Notes: generated by a model not told the origin, from the sequence alone. DNA of 64,000 nucleotides from Palsa-295 sp963785585 (GCA_963785585.1 CAWAVW010000004.1:1612001-1676000), one strand, 5' to 3'; numbered from the stretch's first letter, positions 37,235 to 46,683 are shown. Made by a program: numbers and translations.

Positions 37235-39016
37235 ATGGAAAATAAAGACGTCGCAAAAATCCTCCGCGAGACCGCGCAACTGTTGGAAATCGACGGCGCC
37301 ATCGTGGGCCGCTACCGCAGCTACGAGAAAGTTGCCGAACTTCTGTACAGCATTCCCGACCGCATCGAAGATCTCGCCAAAGACGACGCCAAACTGAAAG
37401 CGCTGCCCGGAGTCGGCGACGGAATGGCCGCCCACATCCGAGAAATCCTCGAAACCGGCGACTACAGCCTGCGCGCCAAGCTGCTGAAGAAATTCCCCAT
37501 CACCTTGCTTGACCTTCTGAATTTGCAGTCGCTTGGGCCCAAAAAAGTGGCGCTGCTGTGGAAGAAATTCAAAGCTGGCACCGTCGCTGACGTGGAAAAG
37601 CTGGCGCGCGAAGGCAAACTGCGCGACGTGGAAGGATTCGGCGAAAAAAGCGAAGAAAAAATCATCAAGGCCACCGAGCTAGCCAAGCGCTCCTCCGGCC
37701 GCTTCCACATCAACGTCGCCGACGAAGAAGCGCAGAAACTTTCGAAGTACATTCAACAGGCCGGAAGCGCGGTTGAGTCCATCACTCCGGCCGGCTCGCT
37801 TCGCCGCGGACGTGAAACCGTTGGCGACCTCGACCTGCTCGTGACCATGCGGCCCGGTCACGATAAGCAAAAAGATGTGGACGCCGTCGCCGCGCACATC
37901 CTCAAGTATCCGGGAATCGACCAGGTTCTCGCCCACGGCGAGAACAAAGTCAGCGTGCTGCTTGGCAACGGGCTTCAGGTGGACGTTCGCCTGCTCGACA
38001 AGAAAAGTTTTGGCGCTGCCCTGCTCTACTTCACCGGCTCGAAGGAGCACAACGTCGTGCTGCGCGGCCGCGCGAAAGATATGGGCTGGACTCTGAACGA
38101 ATACGCGCTCACCACGCTGAAGGGCGGCAAGTTCGTCGCCGGAAAATCCGAAGAGGAAATTTATTCCAAGCTGAAGCTCGATTATATCGAGCCGGAACTG
38201 CGCGAAAACACCGGCGAGATCGAAGCGGCCGAAAAACATACGCTCCCGAAGCTCGTCACGCTCGACGACATCCGCGGCGACCTGCAGATGCACACCACCG
38301 CATCCGACGGCCGCAACTCCATCGAAGAAATGGGCGCCGCGGCCAAGGCGCTGGGCTACGAGTACATCGCGCTGACCGATCACTCCAAGGCCGTCACCGT
38401 CGCCAACGGCATGGATGAGAAGCGCACCCTCGAACAGATTAAAAAAATCCACGCCGCACACGTGCCCGGAATTCGCCTGCTGGCCGGGATCGAAGTGGAC
38501 ATCATGAAAGACGGCTCGCTCGATCTCGACGACGAAGTGCTCGCGCAGCTCGACGTGGTCGTCGCGTCGGTTCACTCCAACATGAACATGCCGCGCGAAG
38601 CGATGACGGAGCGTATCCTCGCCGCCATCGAAAATCCCTATACGCAGATCATTGCGCATCCAACCGGACGACTAGTCTTGCGCCGCGATCCGTTCGATTA
38701 CGATATGGAGAAGATTCTGGACGCCGCCAAAAAGCATGGCGTAACCATGGAATGCAACGCCTATCCAGACCGCCTCGACCTCAAAGACGTCCACCTGCGA
38801 ATGGCGAAAGAGCGCGGCGTGAAGATCGTAATCTCCACCGACTCGCACAACGCCGGAAACTTGAATTTCATGAAGTACGGTGTCGAAACCGCGCGGCGCG
38901 GCTGGATCGAAAAAGGCGATGTGATCAACACCCTGCCGCTGGCTCAGTTTCTCGCTGCGTTGCGGCCCAAGCCCGGCGCAGCGAAGAAGAAAACCGCCAA
39001 AGCAAAAGGCGCATAA
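37235..39016 (+). CDS. polX: Family X DNA polymerase with PHP domain
   Basis: 593 residues. Helix-hairpin-helix elements (LKALPGVGDGMAAHI), Pol X nucleotidyltransferase motif GSLRRGRETVGDLDLLV, and a C-terminal PHP 3'-5' exonuclease (LQMHTTASDGRNS near 350, ALTDHSKAV, IEVDIMKDG, ISTDSHNAGN). Acts in base-excision or gap-filling repair. A Lys/Ala tail ends the protein. Starts 32 bases after ribF. Confidence 0.95.
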   Translation: MENKDVAKILRETAQLLEIDGAIVGRYRSYEKVAELLYSIPDRIEDLAKDDAKLKALPGVGDGMAAHIREILETGDYSLRAKLLKKFPITLLDLLNLQSLGPKKVALLWKKFKAGTVADVEKLAREGKLRDVEGFGEKSEEKIIKATELAKRSSGRFHINVADEEAQKLSKYIQQAGSAVESITPAGSLRRGRETVGDLDLLVTMRPGHDKQKDVDAVAAHILKYPGIDQVLAHGENKVSVLLGNGLQVDVRLLDKKSFGAALLYFTGSKEHNVVLRGRAKDMGWTLNEYALTTLKGGKFVAGKSEEEIYSKLKLDYIEPELRENTGEIEAAEKHTLPKLVTLDDIRGDLQMHTTASDGRNSIEEMGAAAKALGYEYIALTDHSKAVTVANGMDEKRTLEQIKKIHAAHVPGIRLLAGIEVDIMKDGSLDLDDEVLAQLDVVVASVHSNMNMPREAMTERILAAIENPYTQIIAHPTGRLVLRRDPFDYDMEKILDAAKKHGVTMECNAYPDRLDLKDVHLRMAKERGVKIVISTDSHNAGNLNFMKYGVETARRGWIEKGDVINTLPLAQFLAALRPKPGAAKKKTAKAKGA

Positions 39017-39027
39017 TCGCCGGGCCA

Positions 39028-39070
39028 GCTGGCGTTCCGCGATGCCGGCCTCGCCGCTCGGAACGCCAGC
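39028..39070. repeat. Inverted repeat, 12-bp perfect arms
   Basis: GCTGGCGTTCCG at 39028-39039 pairs with CGGAACGCCAGC at 39059-39070 across a 19-base loop. No T-run follows, so it is not a typical intrinsic terminator; it may act as an mRNA 3' stem or be a REP-like palindrome. Confidence 0.55.
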
Positions 39071-39174
39071 GGAACATATTGCACCGAGATTCCGTATCCA
39101 TTAGTGAGGGCCACACGTGAGGCGGCCCTGCAACCTTCAAGATGCTTGCTCACTGAAAGGGAGCGCAAACCAAC

Positions 39175-40035
39175 ATGACCCGAAACTTTCTCACCGCAAT
39201 GGCATTGTCAGCAATGCTCGGCCTCGCTGTCTCCGCTTCGCCGGTGCGCGCCGACGACTGGTCGAAGTCTTACACCATTAACGGCCGCGCCGACCTGACC
39301 GTCGCGACAGGCGACGGCGACGTGACCGTAACAGGTACCGACCAGAATCGCATCGACGCACACGTAACCACGGTCGGCTACAAGCTCGGCCCCAATGACG
39401 TCCAAATCATCGAAAGCCAGAACGGCAACCACGTCTCCATCGAAGTAAAATTCCCGCACATGAGTTGGTCCATGTGGGGCGGCCATCGCTCCCTCAGAGT
39501 CGATGTCCACGTCCCTCGCGAACTCGACCTCAACGTCCGCACCAGTGACGGCAACGTGATCGCTTCTTCCGTCTCGGGCAAGCTGCAATTTGAATCCGGC
39601 GACGGCAACGTTTCGGCCAATTCGATTCGCGGCGACATTCGCATGCACACCGGCGACGGCAACGTGGACGGCACCGGCTTTGACGGCTCGCTCGACGCCA
39701 ACACCGGCGACGGCAACGTGAAGATCGAGGGCCGCTTCGACTCTTTGAACCTGAAAACCGGCGACGGTCACATTGACGCACAAGCCGGACCAGGTTCGAA
39801 AGTCGCCTCCATGTGGAGCGTGCACTCCGGCGATGGCCACATCACGCTGCGCATTCCGTCGGACCTGAACGCAAACCTCGACGCCCACACCGGCGATGGC
39901 AGCATTACGCTCGACATTCCCATCTCGGTTTCCGGCTCGCTCAGCCACTCGTCGGTTCGGGGCAAACTCAACGCGGGAGGCCAGACGCTCGCAGTGAGCT
40001 CCGGCGACGGATCCATCCATATCGAAAAAATCTAA
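39175..40035 (+). CDS. Exported beta-helix-like protein with GDG repeats (DUF4097-like)
   Basis: 286 residues with a signal peptide (1-26, cut near VRADD). The body is a run of short beta rungs each opened by (S/T)(G/S)DG(N/D/H/S)(V/I), at least nine copies spaced about 18-25 residues, as in DUF4097 adhesin-like beta-solenoids. No catalytic motif. The context gives no clear role; an envelope-localised structural or stress protein is plausible. Confidence 0.82.
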   Translation: MTRNFLTAMALSAMLGLAVSASPVRADDWSKSYTINGRADLTVATGDGDVTVTGTDQNRIDAHVTTVGYKLGPNDVQIIESQNGNHVSIEVKFPHMSWSMWGGHRSLRVDVHVPRELDLNVRTSDGNVIASSVSGKLQFESGDGNVSANSIRGDIRMHTGDGNVDGTGFDGSLDANTGDGNVKIEGRFDSLNLKTGDGHIDAQAGPGSKVASMWSVHSGDGHITLRIPSDLNANLDAHTGDGSITLDIPISVSGSLSHSSVRGKLNAGGQTLAVSSGDGSIHIEKI

Positions 40036-40233
40036 GCCACAAAAGCCGGCACTCCGAAGACGGATGTGTCGGCTTCGTGTGTCAGGTGGCGGAACTTCCG
40101 TGGCTAGCTTGAGTCGCCGCAAGTGAGCTGTTTCTAACTAAGTTTCTACATTCCAACAAGATCGCCGCGCAATCGAATCGGCCCCGCGCGTGCATCATTC
40201 CCTGCTGTTGCCAGCGCCATCGAGTGAGGGACT

Positions 40234-40359
40234 ATGTTGCCGTATCTGATGTTGGCGGTTCTTTCCGTCGTAGTTTTCTTGTGTTTTTCGCAGGTGATTC
40301 CCGAGCTGATGCGGGGCCCCGAAGTTCCGAGGCCGCGCGCGAAGCGTAAATCTGTCTGA
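40234..40359 (+). CDS. 41-residue single-TM peptide
   Basis: ATG preceded by GAGGG at three bases. The product starts MLPYLMLAVLSVVVFLCF, one TM helix, then a Pro/Arg-rich basic tail (GPEVPRPRAKRKSV). It stands in an otherwise empty gap before the inositol-phosphate synthase. No family recognised; composition and ribosome site favour a real small membrane protein. Confidence 0.5.
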   Translation: MLPYLMLAVLSVVVFLCFSQVIPELMRGPEVPRPRAKRKSV

Positions 40360-40616
40360 AGATTCCCACGCATTCGACGGTCGGATTTTCCCGCCGCCCA
40401 AAAACGCTCTAATCAATTTGCAAATCTCCGCTCCTTGCCGCATTATTAATTGTTTGATTTGAAAGCGTTTGGCGCGTTGAGCGCGCCTTTACGTACGGTT
40501 CGGTCTTTGCCGTGTGCTTCGTTCGCCTTACCGACGGAATCCAACGCGAAATTTCGAGTCAACGCCGCCGAGCCCGTTTCGGCACTATTTTTCACCACAC
40601 ACTTGGGGGAGATCGA

Positions 40617-41930
40617 ATGCGCAGGCCTGTGAATATTGCTCCGCCGAAAGGCAAGCTGGGAATTCTTACGCCTGGAATGGGAGCAGTCAGCACCACCTTT
40701 ATGGCGGGCGTGGAACTGGTTCGCCAGGGACACTCCGTTCCCGTGGGATCGTTGACGCAGCTTGGTACGATCCGGCTCGGCAAGCGGACCGATGGCAAAA
40801 CGCCGAAAATTAAGGATTTCGTGAAACTCGCGTCGCTCGACGACATCGTCTTCGGCGGCTGGGACGTATTTCCGGACAACGCCTATCAAGCCGCGGTGAA
40901 AGCCGGCGTGCTCGACGCCAAGGACCTCGCGAAAGTCGAAAAGTTCCTGTCGAAGATCAAGCCGATGAAGGCCGTGTTCGACCAGCACTACGTAAAAAAG
41001 CTGGACGGGCCTCACGTGAAGAAAGGCAAGAATAAATTCGATCTGGCCGAGCAGCTCCGGCAAGACATTCGCGACTTCAAGAAATCAAATAAGCTCGAGC
41101 GCGTGGTGATTGTGTGGTGCGGCTCGACCGAAATCTTCCTGAAAGCCGAAGACGTTCACAAGACTCTGGCGTCCTTTGAAAAAGGCATGAAGGAAAATCA
41201 TCCGGCGATCGCGCCCTCGATGCTCTACGCCTACGCCGCCATCGCCGAAGGAGTTCCCTTCGCCAACGGCGCGCCGAACCTGACCGTCGATATCCCGGCC
41301 ATTCAGGAATTCGCGCACTCGAAGAACGTCCCCATCGGCGGCAAAGACTTCAAGACCGGCCAAACCTTCCTCAAGACTGTTCTTGCGCCCGCCTTCAAGG
41401 CCCGCATGCTTGGCCTCGACGGCTGGTTCTCCACCAACATTCTCGGCAACCGCGACGGCGAAGTGCTCGACGATCCCGGCTCGTTCAAGACCAAGGAAGA
41501 ATCGAAACTCGGCGCGCTGGAATATATCCTCCAGCCGAATCTGTATCCCGAGCTGTACGGCAAGATTCACCACAAAGTCCGCATCAATTACTACCCGCCG
41601 CGCGGCGATAACAAAGAAGGCTGGGACAACATCGACATCTTCGGCTGGCTGAACTATCCGATGCAGATCAAGGTCGACTTCCTGTGCCGCGATTCCATTC
41701 TTGCCGCGCCGATCGTTCTGGACCTTGCGCTGTTTTTCGATCTCGCACAGCGCGCCGGAATGCGCGGCATTCAGGAATGGCTGAGTTTCTACTTCAAGTC
41801 GCCGATGTGCGCGCCGGAGCTGTATCCCGAGCACGACTTGTTCATTCAGCTGATGAAGCTCAAGAACACCCTGCGTTGGCTGATGGGCGAAGACCTGATC
41901 ACCCATCTCGGCCAGGAGTATTACGACTAG
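40617..41930 (+). CDS. Myo-inositol-1-phosphate synthase
   Basis: 437 residues from an ATG with GGGGGAG upstream; the open frame reaches further back without a ribosome site. It has GKLGILTPGMGAVSTTF as a glycine-rich NAD region, VWCGSTEI, the catalytic Lys region (GGKDFKTGQTFLKTVLAPAFK) and NILGNRDGEVL. Converts glucose-6-phosphate to inositol-3-phosphate for inositol lipids or compatible solutes. Stands alone with its own terminator. Confidence 0.93.
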   Translation: MRRPVNIAPPKGKLGILTPGMGAVSTTFMAGVELVRQGHSVPVGSLTQLGTIRLGKRTDGKTPKIKDFVKLASLDDIVFGGWDVFPDNAYQAAVKAGVLDAKDLAKVEKFLSKIKPMKAVFDQHYVKKLDGPHVKKGKNKFDLAEQLRQDIRDFKKSNKLERVVIVWCGSTEIFLKAEDVHKTLASFEKGMKENHPAIAPSMLYAYAAIAEGVPFANGAPNLTVDIPAIQEFAHSKNVPIGGKDFKTGQTFLKTVLAPAFKARMLGLDGWFSTNILGNRDGEVLDDPGSFKTKEESKLGALEYILQPNLYPELYGKIHHKVRINYYPPRGDNKEGWDNIDIFGWLNYPMQIKVDFLCRDSILAAPIVLDLALFFDLAQRAGMRGIQEWLSFYFKSPMCAPELYPEHDLFIQLMKLKNTLRWLMGEDLITHLGQEYYD

Positions 41931-41969
41931 TCGTATCGCAGGCGAAACCAACAATCTGAATCGAAAAGG

Positions 41970-41996
41970 CCGCGCGTAAACCGCGCGGTTTTTTTT
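41970..41996 (+). terminator. Intrinsic terminator of inositol-phosphate synthase gene
   Basis: CCGCGCG (41970-41976), five-base loop, CGCGCGG (41982-41988), then eight T. Confidence 0.88.
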
Positions 41997-42058
41997 GCGC
42001 AGCGGCGCGCTGGCCTGATGGCCCACGCACCGCGTGGTCGTGAGACCGCGATCGATCG

Positions 42059-42124
42059 CGCAAACCCGGCGCGAACCAGCTGCAAATTCGGCGCGAACCT
42101 GGTGCGAATCCTGCGCAAACCCGG
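42059..42124. repeat. Degenerate 22-bp tandem repeat
   Basis: Two 22-base units start at 42070 and 42092 (both opening CGCGAACC), flanked by identical 11-mers CGCAAACCCGG at 42059 and 42114. Noncoding, in the gap between convergent genes. Confidence 0.6.
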
Positions 42125-42127
42125 TTA

Positions 42128-42242
42128 TGTAGCGGCGGCTCGACCGCATTTGTCGAGCCGGAGACTTTGACCTTTCGATCCGCCGTCACACAACAAACCG
42201 CAAATTCTCCGGCTCGACAAAGACCGTCGACCCGCCCCTACA
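42128..42242. repeat. Imperfect inverted-repeat element with 37-bp arms (MITE/REP-like)
   Basis: Left arm 42128-42164 and right arm 42206-42242 match over 37 bases with about six mismatches; the inner parts (TTTGTCGAGCCGGAGA and complement) are perfect. A 41-base centre separates them and there is no ORF. The outer ends read TGTAG and CTACA. It resembles small dispersed palindromic elements; copy number cannot be judged from one window. Confidence 0.7.
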
Positions 42243-42300
42243 GAGTCAACCCCCGGGCGACGTCGATCCCCGGCGATCGGCGACGCGCGACTCGCGGCGC

Positions 42301-42335
42301 AAAAAAAACGCCCCGGCAAAATGCCCGGGGCGTTT
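42301..42335 (-). terminator. Intrinsic terminator of glnA
   Basis: Stem CGCCCCGG-type arms 42306-42316 and 42325-42335 (11 bp), with an eight-A run on the plus strand giving a U-tract on the glnA transcript. Confidence 0.85.
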
Positions 42336-42365
42336 CAATTGCTGCCGCCGAAAACCTGCAGCGAA

Positions 42366-43796
42366 CTAGAACTGATTCCACAAATACTGGTTGTACACTT
42401 CGTGGTGATACTGCACTTCCGGAGCCTTCACAAACGTGCCCAGCAATCGCGAGCACCGATCCGCCGACGCCTGCTTCAAATCGGCATAGCGATGCTTCAC
42501 GTCTTCGCCTAGCAGCTTGGTGGCCCACTCCGCCTTCTTGAAGTCTTCGAGCGCGGTATAGATGTTGTCCGGCAAATACCGTTCGGCCTGCCGGAGGTTC
42601 TTGATCTTCGAGGTTTCGCCGTCGAGGCCGGACTTGAAGATCGAGTACAGAACCATGTAGGGGTTTGCGTCGGGAGCGACCGAGCGAACTTCCACGCGCG
42701 AGCTCTTCTCATTTCCAATCGGAATGCGGATCATCGAACCGCGATCGACCGGTGACGCTTTGATCTGATTCGGCGCTTCAAAGTGCGGGTCGAGGCGGCG
42801 ATAGGAATTCACGCTGGAATTAAGCAGCAGGCAGATGTCGTTTGCGTGCGTCAGAATTTTGTCGATGAATCCCCAGCCCATCTTGCTGAGTTTTTCTTCG
42901 CCCTTCGGGTCCCAAAACAGATTCTTGCCGCCCTTGCTGATCGAAACGTTGGTGTGCATCCCGTTGCCGTTTACGCCCACCACCGGCTTGGGCAGAAAGC
43001 TCGCGGTCAGGTCCATGCGAGTCGCCACCTGGCGGCAGATCAGCTTGTATAGCTGAATCTGGTCCGCGGCTGCGACCACCTCGCCGTATCCGTAGTTAAT
43101 TTCGAACTGAGAAGGCGCCACTTCCGGATGGTCCTTCTCGTTCTGGAAACCCATCGCGCGCTGCACTTCCGCTGTGGTGTCGATGAACGTGCGCAGGTGA
43201 TCGCCGGGAAGCGAGTGGTAATAGCCGCCGGTGTTCACGTATTCGAACTTCCCCGTTTCGTTGTAGCGCCGTTCCGCGTCCGCGCCCTTGAACAAAAACC
43301 CTTCGATCTCGTTCGCCGCGTTGAGCGTGTAGTTCTCTTTCTTGTACAGGTGGTCGGAGTACGTCTTCAGCACGCCGCGGATGTCGGCCGCGTACGGCGA
43401 GCCGTCCTTATCGATCACCTGGCCGAACACGAGAACCTTGCCCGACCCAAATACGTCCGCCGGTGCCCAATAAAACGCCGACCAATCCATCGCCAGGCGC
43501 AAATCGCTCTCGCGCTGCGCCGTGAATCCGCGAATTGACGAACCGTCAAACGTCAGGTTGTCCCAGCTCTTGATCAGAAATTTTTTGTCGTAATCCAGCA
43601 TGTGCAGGCGGCCTTCCAGGTCGCTGAACAGCACGGTCACGGCCTTGATTCTTTTTTCGTCGGTGAGGTAGCGCAGGCGGCCTTCCTGGATCTGATCGGC
43701 GGGAACGCGATTCTTTCTCTGGTCTTTCGCTTCCAAATTCAATTCTTCCAGCTCATCGTAAGAAAGGCTCAAAAAATTACGCAGTTCGGTTGACAT
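42366..43796 (-). CDS. glnA: Glutamine synthetase (class I)
   Basis: 476 residues from an ATG with AAGGAGG three bases upstream. Beta-grasp N-domain (VTVLFSDLEGRLH; FDGSSIRGF), ATP/glutamate site (NGNGMHTNVSI) and SVNSYRRLDPHFEAPN are present. Forms glutamine from glutamate and ammonia. The usual adenylylation loop (NLYDLP-like) is not apparent; that region is short and reads AERYLPDNIYTALEDF, so control by GlnE is doubtful. Monocistronic with own promoter and terminator. Confidence 0.95.
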   Translation of the reverse strand: MSTELRNFLSLSYDELEELNLEAKDQRKNRVPADQIQEGRLRYLTDEKRIKAVTVLFSDLEGRLHMLDYDKKFLIKSWDNLTFDGSSIRGFTAQRESDLRLAMDWSAFYWAPADVFGSGKVLVFGQVIDKDGSPYAADIRGVLKTYSDHLYKKENYTLNAANEIEGFLFKGADAERRYNETGKFEYVNTGGYYHSLPGDHLRTFIDTTAEVQRAMGFQNEKDHPEVAPSQFEINYGYGEVVAAADQIQLYKLICRQVATRMDLTASFLPKPVVGVNGNGMHTNVSISKGGKNLFWDPKGEEKLSKMGWGFIDKILTHANDICLLLNSSVNSYRRLDPHFEAPNQIKASPVDRGSMIRIPIGNEKSSRVEVRSVAPDANPYMVLYSIFKSGLDGETSKIKNLRQAERYLPDNIYTALEDFKKAEWATKLLGEDVKHRYADLKQASADRCSRLLGTFVKAPEVQYHHEVYNQYLWNQF

Positions 43797-44148
43797 GATC
43801 CTCCTTGGAATTTCAGGCGCCAGCGGTGCACAGATGCTTCGGCGATGTATGGGCAACGATCCACGACTGCAAAGCCTATCGCGCACGGGCGCAAGCGTCA
43901 AATCCGAAAATGGCCAGGTCCGAAAAGAAAACCTGATGCGCTCGATAACTGTTTCTTATGGCTGCCGCCCTTCGGCCGGCAATCGAAACCGTCCATTTCG
44001 GCTCCTTCGCAACGTCCCCAAATTGCTGGAACGCTGCTGAAACGCCCATGCGGAATATGCTACTGTTGGGCGTTTGCGAAAATCGCCTGGCGTGCCTGCT
44101 TTCGCCGGAAGCGCCGCTAAACTGCTGTTCTCAGGGAGTTTCGATTCT
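43797..44148. other. Divergent control region between glnA and icd
   Basis: 352 bases. Holds the glnA promoter (listed separately) and, for icd, an extended -10 TGC-TACTGT at 44058-44066. No ORF with support and no riboswitch recognised. Confidence 0.5.
43873..43901 (-). promoter_or_regulatory. Promoter of glnA
   Basis: TTGACG (43901-43896), 17-base spacer, TAGGCT (43878-43873) on the minus strand; leader about 70 bases. Confidence 0.55.
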
Positions 44149-45570
44149 ATGAAAGCTTCGTATAACGGCGTGGCCGTCCCGCCGGCCGGAAAAGCCATCG
44201 AGTATTCCGAAGCCGCTTTTCACGTTCCCGATCAGCCGATCATTCCCTTCATTGAGGGCGACGGCACAGGCCGCGACATCTGGAAAGCTTCGCAGATGGT
44301 GTTCGATGCCGCCGTCCACAAGGCATACGGCGGAAAACGCAAAGTCGCCTGGCTGGAGATTTTCGCCGGCGAAAAGGCGTTCCGCCAATTCAAGGAATGG
44401 CTGCCGCAGGATTCGGTGGACGCGATCAAGGATTTTCGCGTCGCCATTAAGGGTCCGCTGACGACTCCGGTAGGCGGCGGCATTCGCTCGCTCAACGTGA
44501 CGTTGCGGCAGGTCCTCGATCTCTATGCCTGCGTTCGTCCGGTGCGCTATTTCGAAGGCGTTCCCTCGCCGGTGAAGCATCCGGAGCGCATGAACGTGGT
44601 GATTTTCCGCGAGAACACCGAAGACGTGTACGCCGGAATCGAGTGGCGCTCTGGCTCGACCGAAGTGAAGCGCCTGATCGGCTTCCTGAATGACGACATG
44701 CTGAAAGACGGAAAAAAGAAAATCCGCGAGGATTCCGGCATTGGCATCAAGCCGATGTCTCCCACGGGCACCAAGCGGCTGGTCCGGCGCGCCATCGTCC
44801 ATGCGCTCGAAAATAAGCGCACCGTCGTTACCCTGGTCCACAAGGGCAACATTCAGAAATTCACCGAAGGAGCTTTCCGCGATTGGGGCTACGAAATCGC
44901 CACACACGAATTCCGCGAATTCGTAATCACCGAACGCGAAAGCTGGATCATCGGCAACAAAGACAAAGATCCCAACCTCACCGTCGAGCAGAACGCCGCG
45001 ATGATCGAACCCGGTCTCGACCAGGCGACCGACGCGTTCAAGCAGGAGCTGTACACCGAAGTGAAGCGCACCCTCGATTCGCTGTACGCATCGCACGGCC
45101 ACGGCAAATGGAAACACAAAATTCTGATCAACGACCGCATCGCCGATTCCGTGTTTCAGCAGATCCTGATGCGCGCCGATGAGTACCAAGTCTTCGCCAC
45201 TCCCAATCTGAACGGCGACTACCTTTCCGACGCCTGCGCCGCGCAGGTCGGCGGCCTCGGCATGGCTCCCGGAGCGAATATCGGCGATGGCTTCGGGGTA
45301 TTCGAAGCAACGCACGGCACCGCCCCGAAGTACGCCGACAAAGACGTCATCAATCCCAGCTCGGTGATGCTCTCGGGCGCCATGATGTTCGACTTCATGG
45401 GCTGGAAGGACGTGGCTACGCTGATTGAAGAAGGAATCGCGCGCACCATTCAGCAAAAGCGCGTCACCTACGATTTGGAGCGAATGCTCGACGGAGCCAA
45501 AAAGCTGAAAACTTCGGAGTTCGCCGCGGCAATCATCGAGAATATGCAATCGGCGGCAGCAGCCCGGTAG
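44149..45570 (+). CDS. icd: Isocitrate dehydrogenase
   Basis: 473 residues starting MKASYNGVAVPP. IPFIEGDGTGRDIW, the substrate loop GGGIRSLNVTLRQ, the VFRENTEDVYAGIEW-type block and ATHGTAPKYADKDVINP are typical of NADP-dependent Icd (Lys/Tyr region after ATHGTAPKYAD). Oxidatively decarboxylates isocitrate to 2-oxoglutarate. The ATG is taken rather than an ATG 25 codons upstream. Followed after 92 bases by mdh, so TCA genes are paired. Confidence 0.94.
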   Translation: MKASYNGVAVPPAGKAIEYSEAAFHVPDQPIIPFIEGDGTGRDIWKASQMVFDAAVHKAYGGKRKVAWLEIFAGEKAFRQFKEWLPQDSVDAIKDFRVAIKGPLTTPVGGGIRSLNVTLRQVLDLYACVRPVRYFEGVPSPVKHPERMNVVIFRENTEDVYAGIEWRSGSTEVKRLIGFLNDDMLKDGKKKIREDSGIGIKPMSPTGTKRLVRRAIVHALENKRTVVTLVHKGNIQKFTEGAFRDWGYEIATHEFREFVITERESWIIGNKDKDPNLTVEQNAAMIEPGLDQATDAFKQELYTEVKRTLDSLYASHGHGKWKHKILINDRIADSVFQQILMRADEYQVFATPNLNGDYLSDACAAQVGGLGMAPGANIGDGFGVFEATHGTAPKYADKDVINPSSVMLSGAMMFDFMGWKDVATLIEEGIARTIQQKRVTYDLERMLDGAKKLKTSEFAAAIIENMQSAAAAR

Positions 45571-45662
45571 CTCGATCGCACGGCCCGGGCACGCCCATAA
45601 ATCCTGAAACTTTTATATCCCAATACAATGCCGCCACACGCGCGGCGCGACAAGGAGATGGA

Positions 45663-46601
45663 ATGCGTAAGAAGGTGACAGTAGTAGGCGGCGGATTCGT
45701 CGGTTCAACCACGGCGCAGCGAATTCACGATGCGGGTCTGGCCGATGTGGTGCTCACGGACATTCTCGAAGGAGCGCCCGCCGGAAAGGCGCTCGACATG
45801 GCGGAATCCGCCACGATCTTCGGCTCGAACTCGCATGTGTCCGGCATTTCCACCGCCTCCGGCGATTACTCGGGCACCGAGAACAGCGACATCGTGGTGA
45901 TCACCGCGGGATTTCCCCGCAAGCCCGGCATGAGCCGCGACGATTTGCTGAAGGCGAACTACGACGTGGTGAAAAGCGTCGTCGAGTCCGTGGTAAAACT
46001 TTCGCCGAACGCGATTTTGATCATCGTCACCAATCCGCTCGACGCCATGGCGCAAGCCGCATTTAAAGTCAGCAAGTTCCCGAAGTCGCGCGTAATCGGA
46101 ATGGCAGGAGTACTCGACTCCGCTCGCATGAGCGCCTTCGTTGCCATGGAATTGAAAGTGTCGGTGGAGAACATCAACTGCTTCGTACTCGGCGGCCACG
46201 GCGACGACATGGTGCCGCTGACTCGCTATTCCACCGTCGCGGGAATACCCCTCCCCGAATTGATCGCGAAAGACAAGCTCGATGCGATCGTCACGCGCAC
46301 GCGCAAAGGCGGCGCCGAAATCGTCAACCTGCTGAAGACGGGCTCCGCGTACTACGCGCCGTCGGCTGCGACTGTCGAGATGGTGGAAGCCATCCTTCAC
46401 GACAAAAAGAAAATCCTGCCCTGCGCGGCGTACCTCGAGGGCGAATACGGCGTGAAGGGATTATTCGTCGGCGTGCCGGTAAAGCTTGGCGCTGCGGGCA
46501 TCGAGGAAATCATTCAGGTGAAATTGCTGCCGGATGAACAGGCAGCGCTCGATAAGTCTTCCGCGTCGGTGCGAGAACTCGTAAACGTCCTCGGCATTTA
46601 G
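45663..46601 (+). CDS. mdh: Malate dehydrogenase
   Basis: 312 residues of the LDH-like MDH class. NAD motif VVGGGFVGSTTAQ, catalytic loop GFPRKPGMSRDDLL, VTNPLDAM, the AGVLDSARM segment and the active His in GGHGDDMVPL. Interconverts malate and oxaloacetate with NAD. GGAGATGG precedes the ATG. A TACAAT box lies at 45624. Confidence 0.96.
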   Translation: MRKKVTVVGGGFVGSTTAQRIHDAGLADVVLTDILEGAPAGKALDMAESATIFGSNSHVSGISTASGDYSGTENSDIVVITAGFPRKPGMSRDDLLKANYDVVKSVVESVVKLSPNAILIIVTNPLDAMAQAAFKVSKFPKSRVIGMAGVLDSARMSAFVAMELKVSVENINCFVLGGHGDDMVPLTRYSTVAGIPLPELIAKDKLDAIVTRTRKGGAEIVNLLKTGSAYYAPSAATVEMVEAILHDKKKILPCAAYLEGEYGVKGLFVGVPVKLGAAGIEEIIQVKLLPDEQAALDKSSASVRELVNVLGI

Positions 46602-46629
46602 TCGCAATCGCGGAAACACGCGAACCCCA

Positions 46630-46673
46630 AAAGGCCCGCGGAACCTGGAATCACTCAGCGGATGCGGGCCTTT
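46630..46673. terminator. Bidirectional terminator between mdh and lipocalin-like gene
   Basis: AAAGGCCCGC (46630-46639) pairs with GCGGGCCTTT (46664-46673). Confidence 0.75.
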
Positions 46674-46683
46674 CGCATTGCAT

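Noticed and set aside
44131..45549. A 472-codon minus-strand frame
   Set aside because: Exact shadow of icd.
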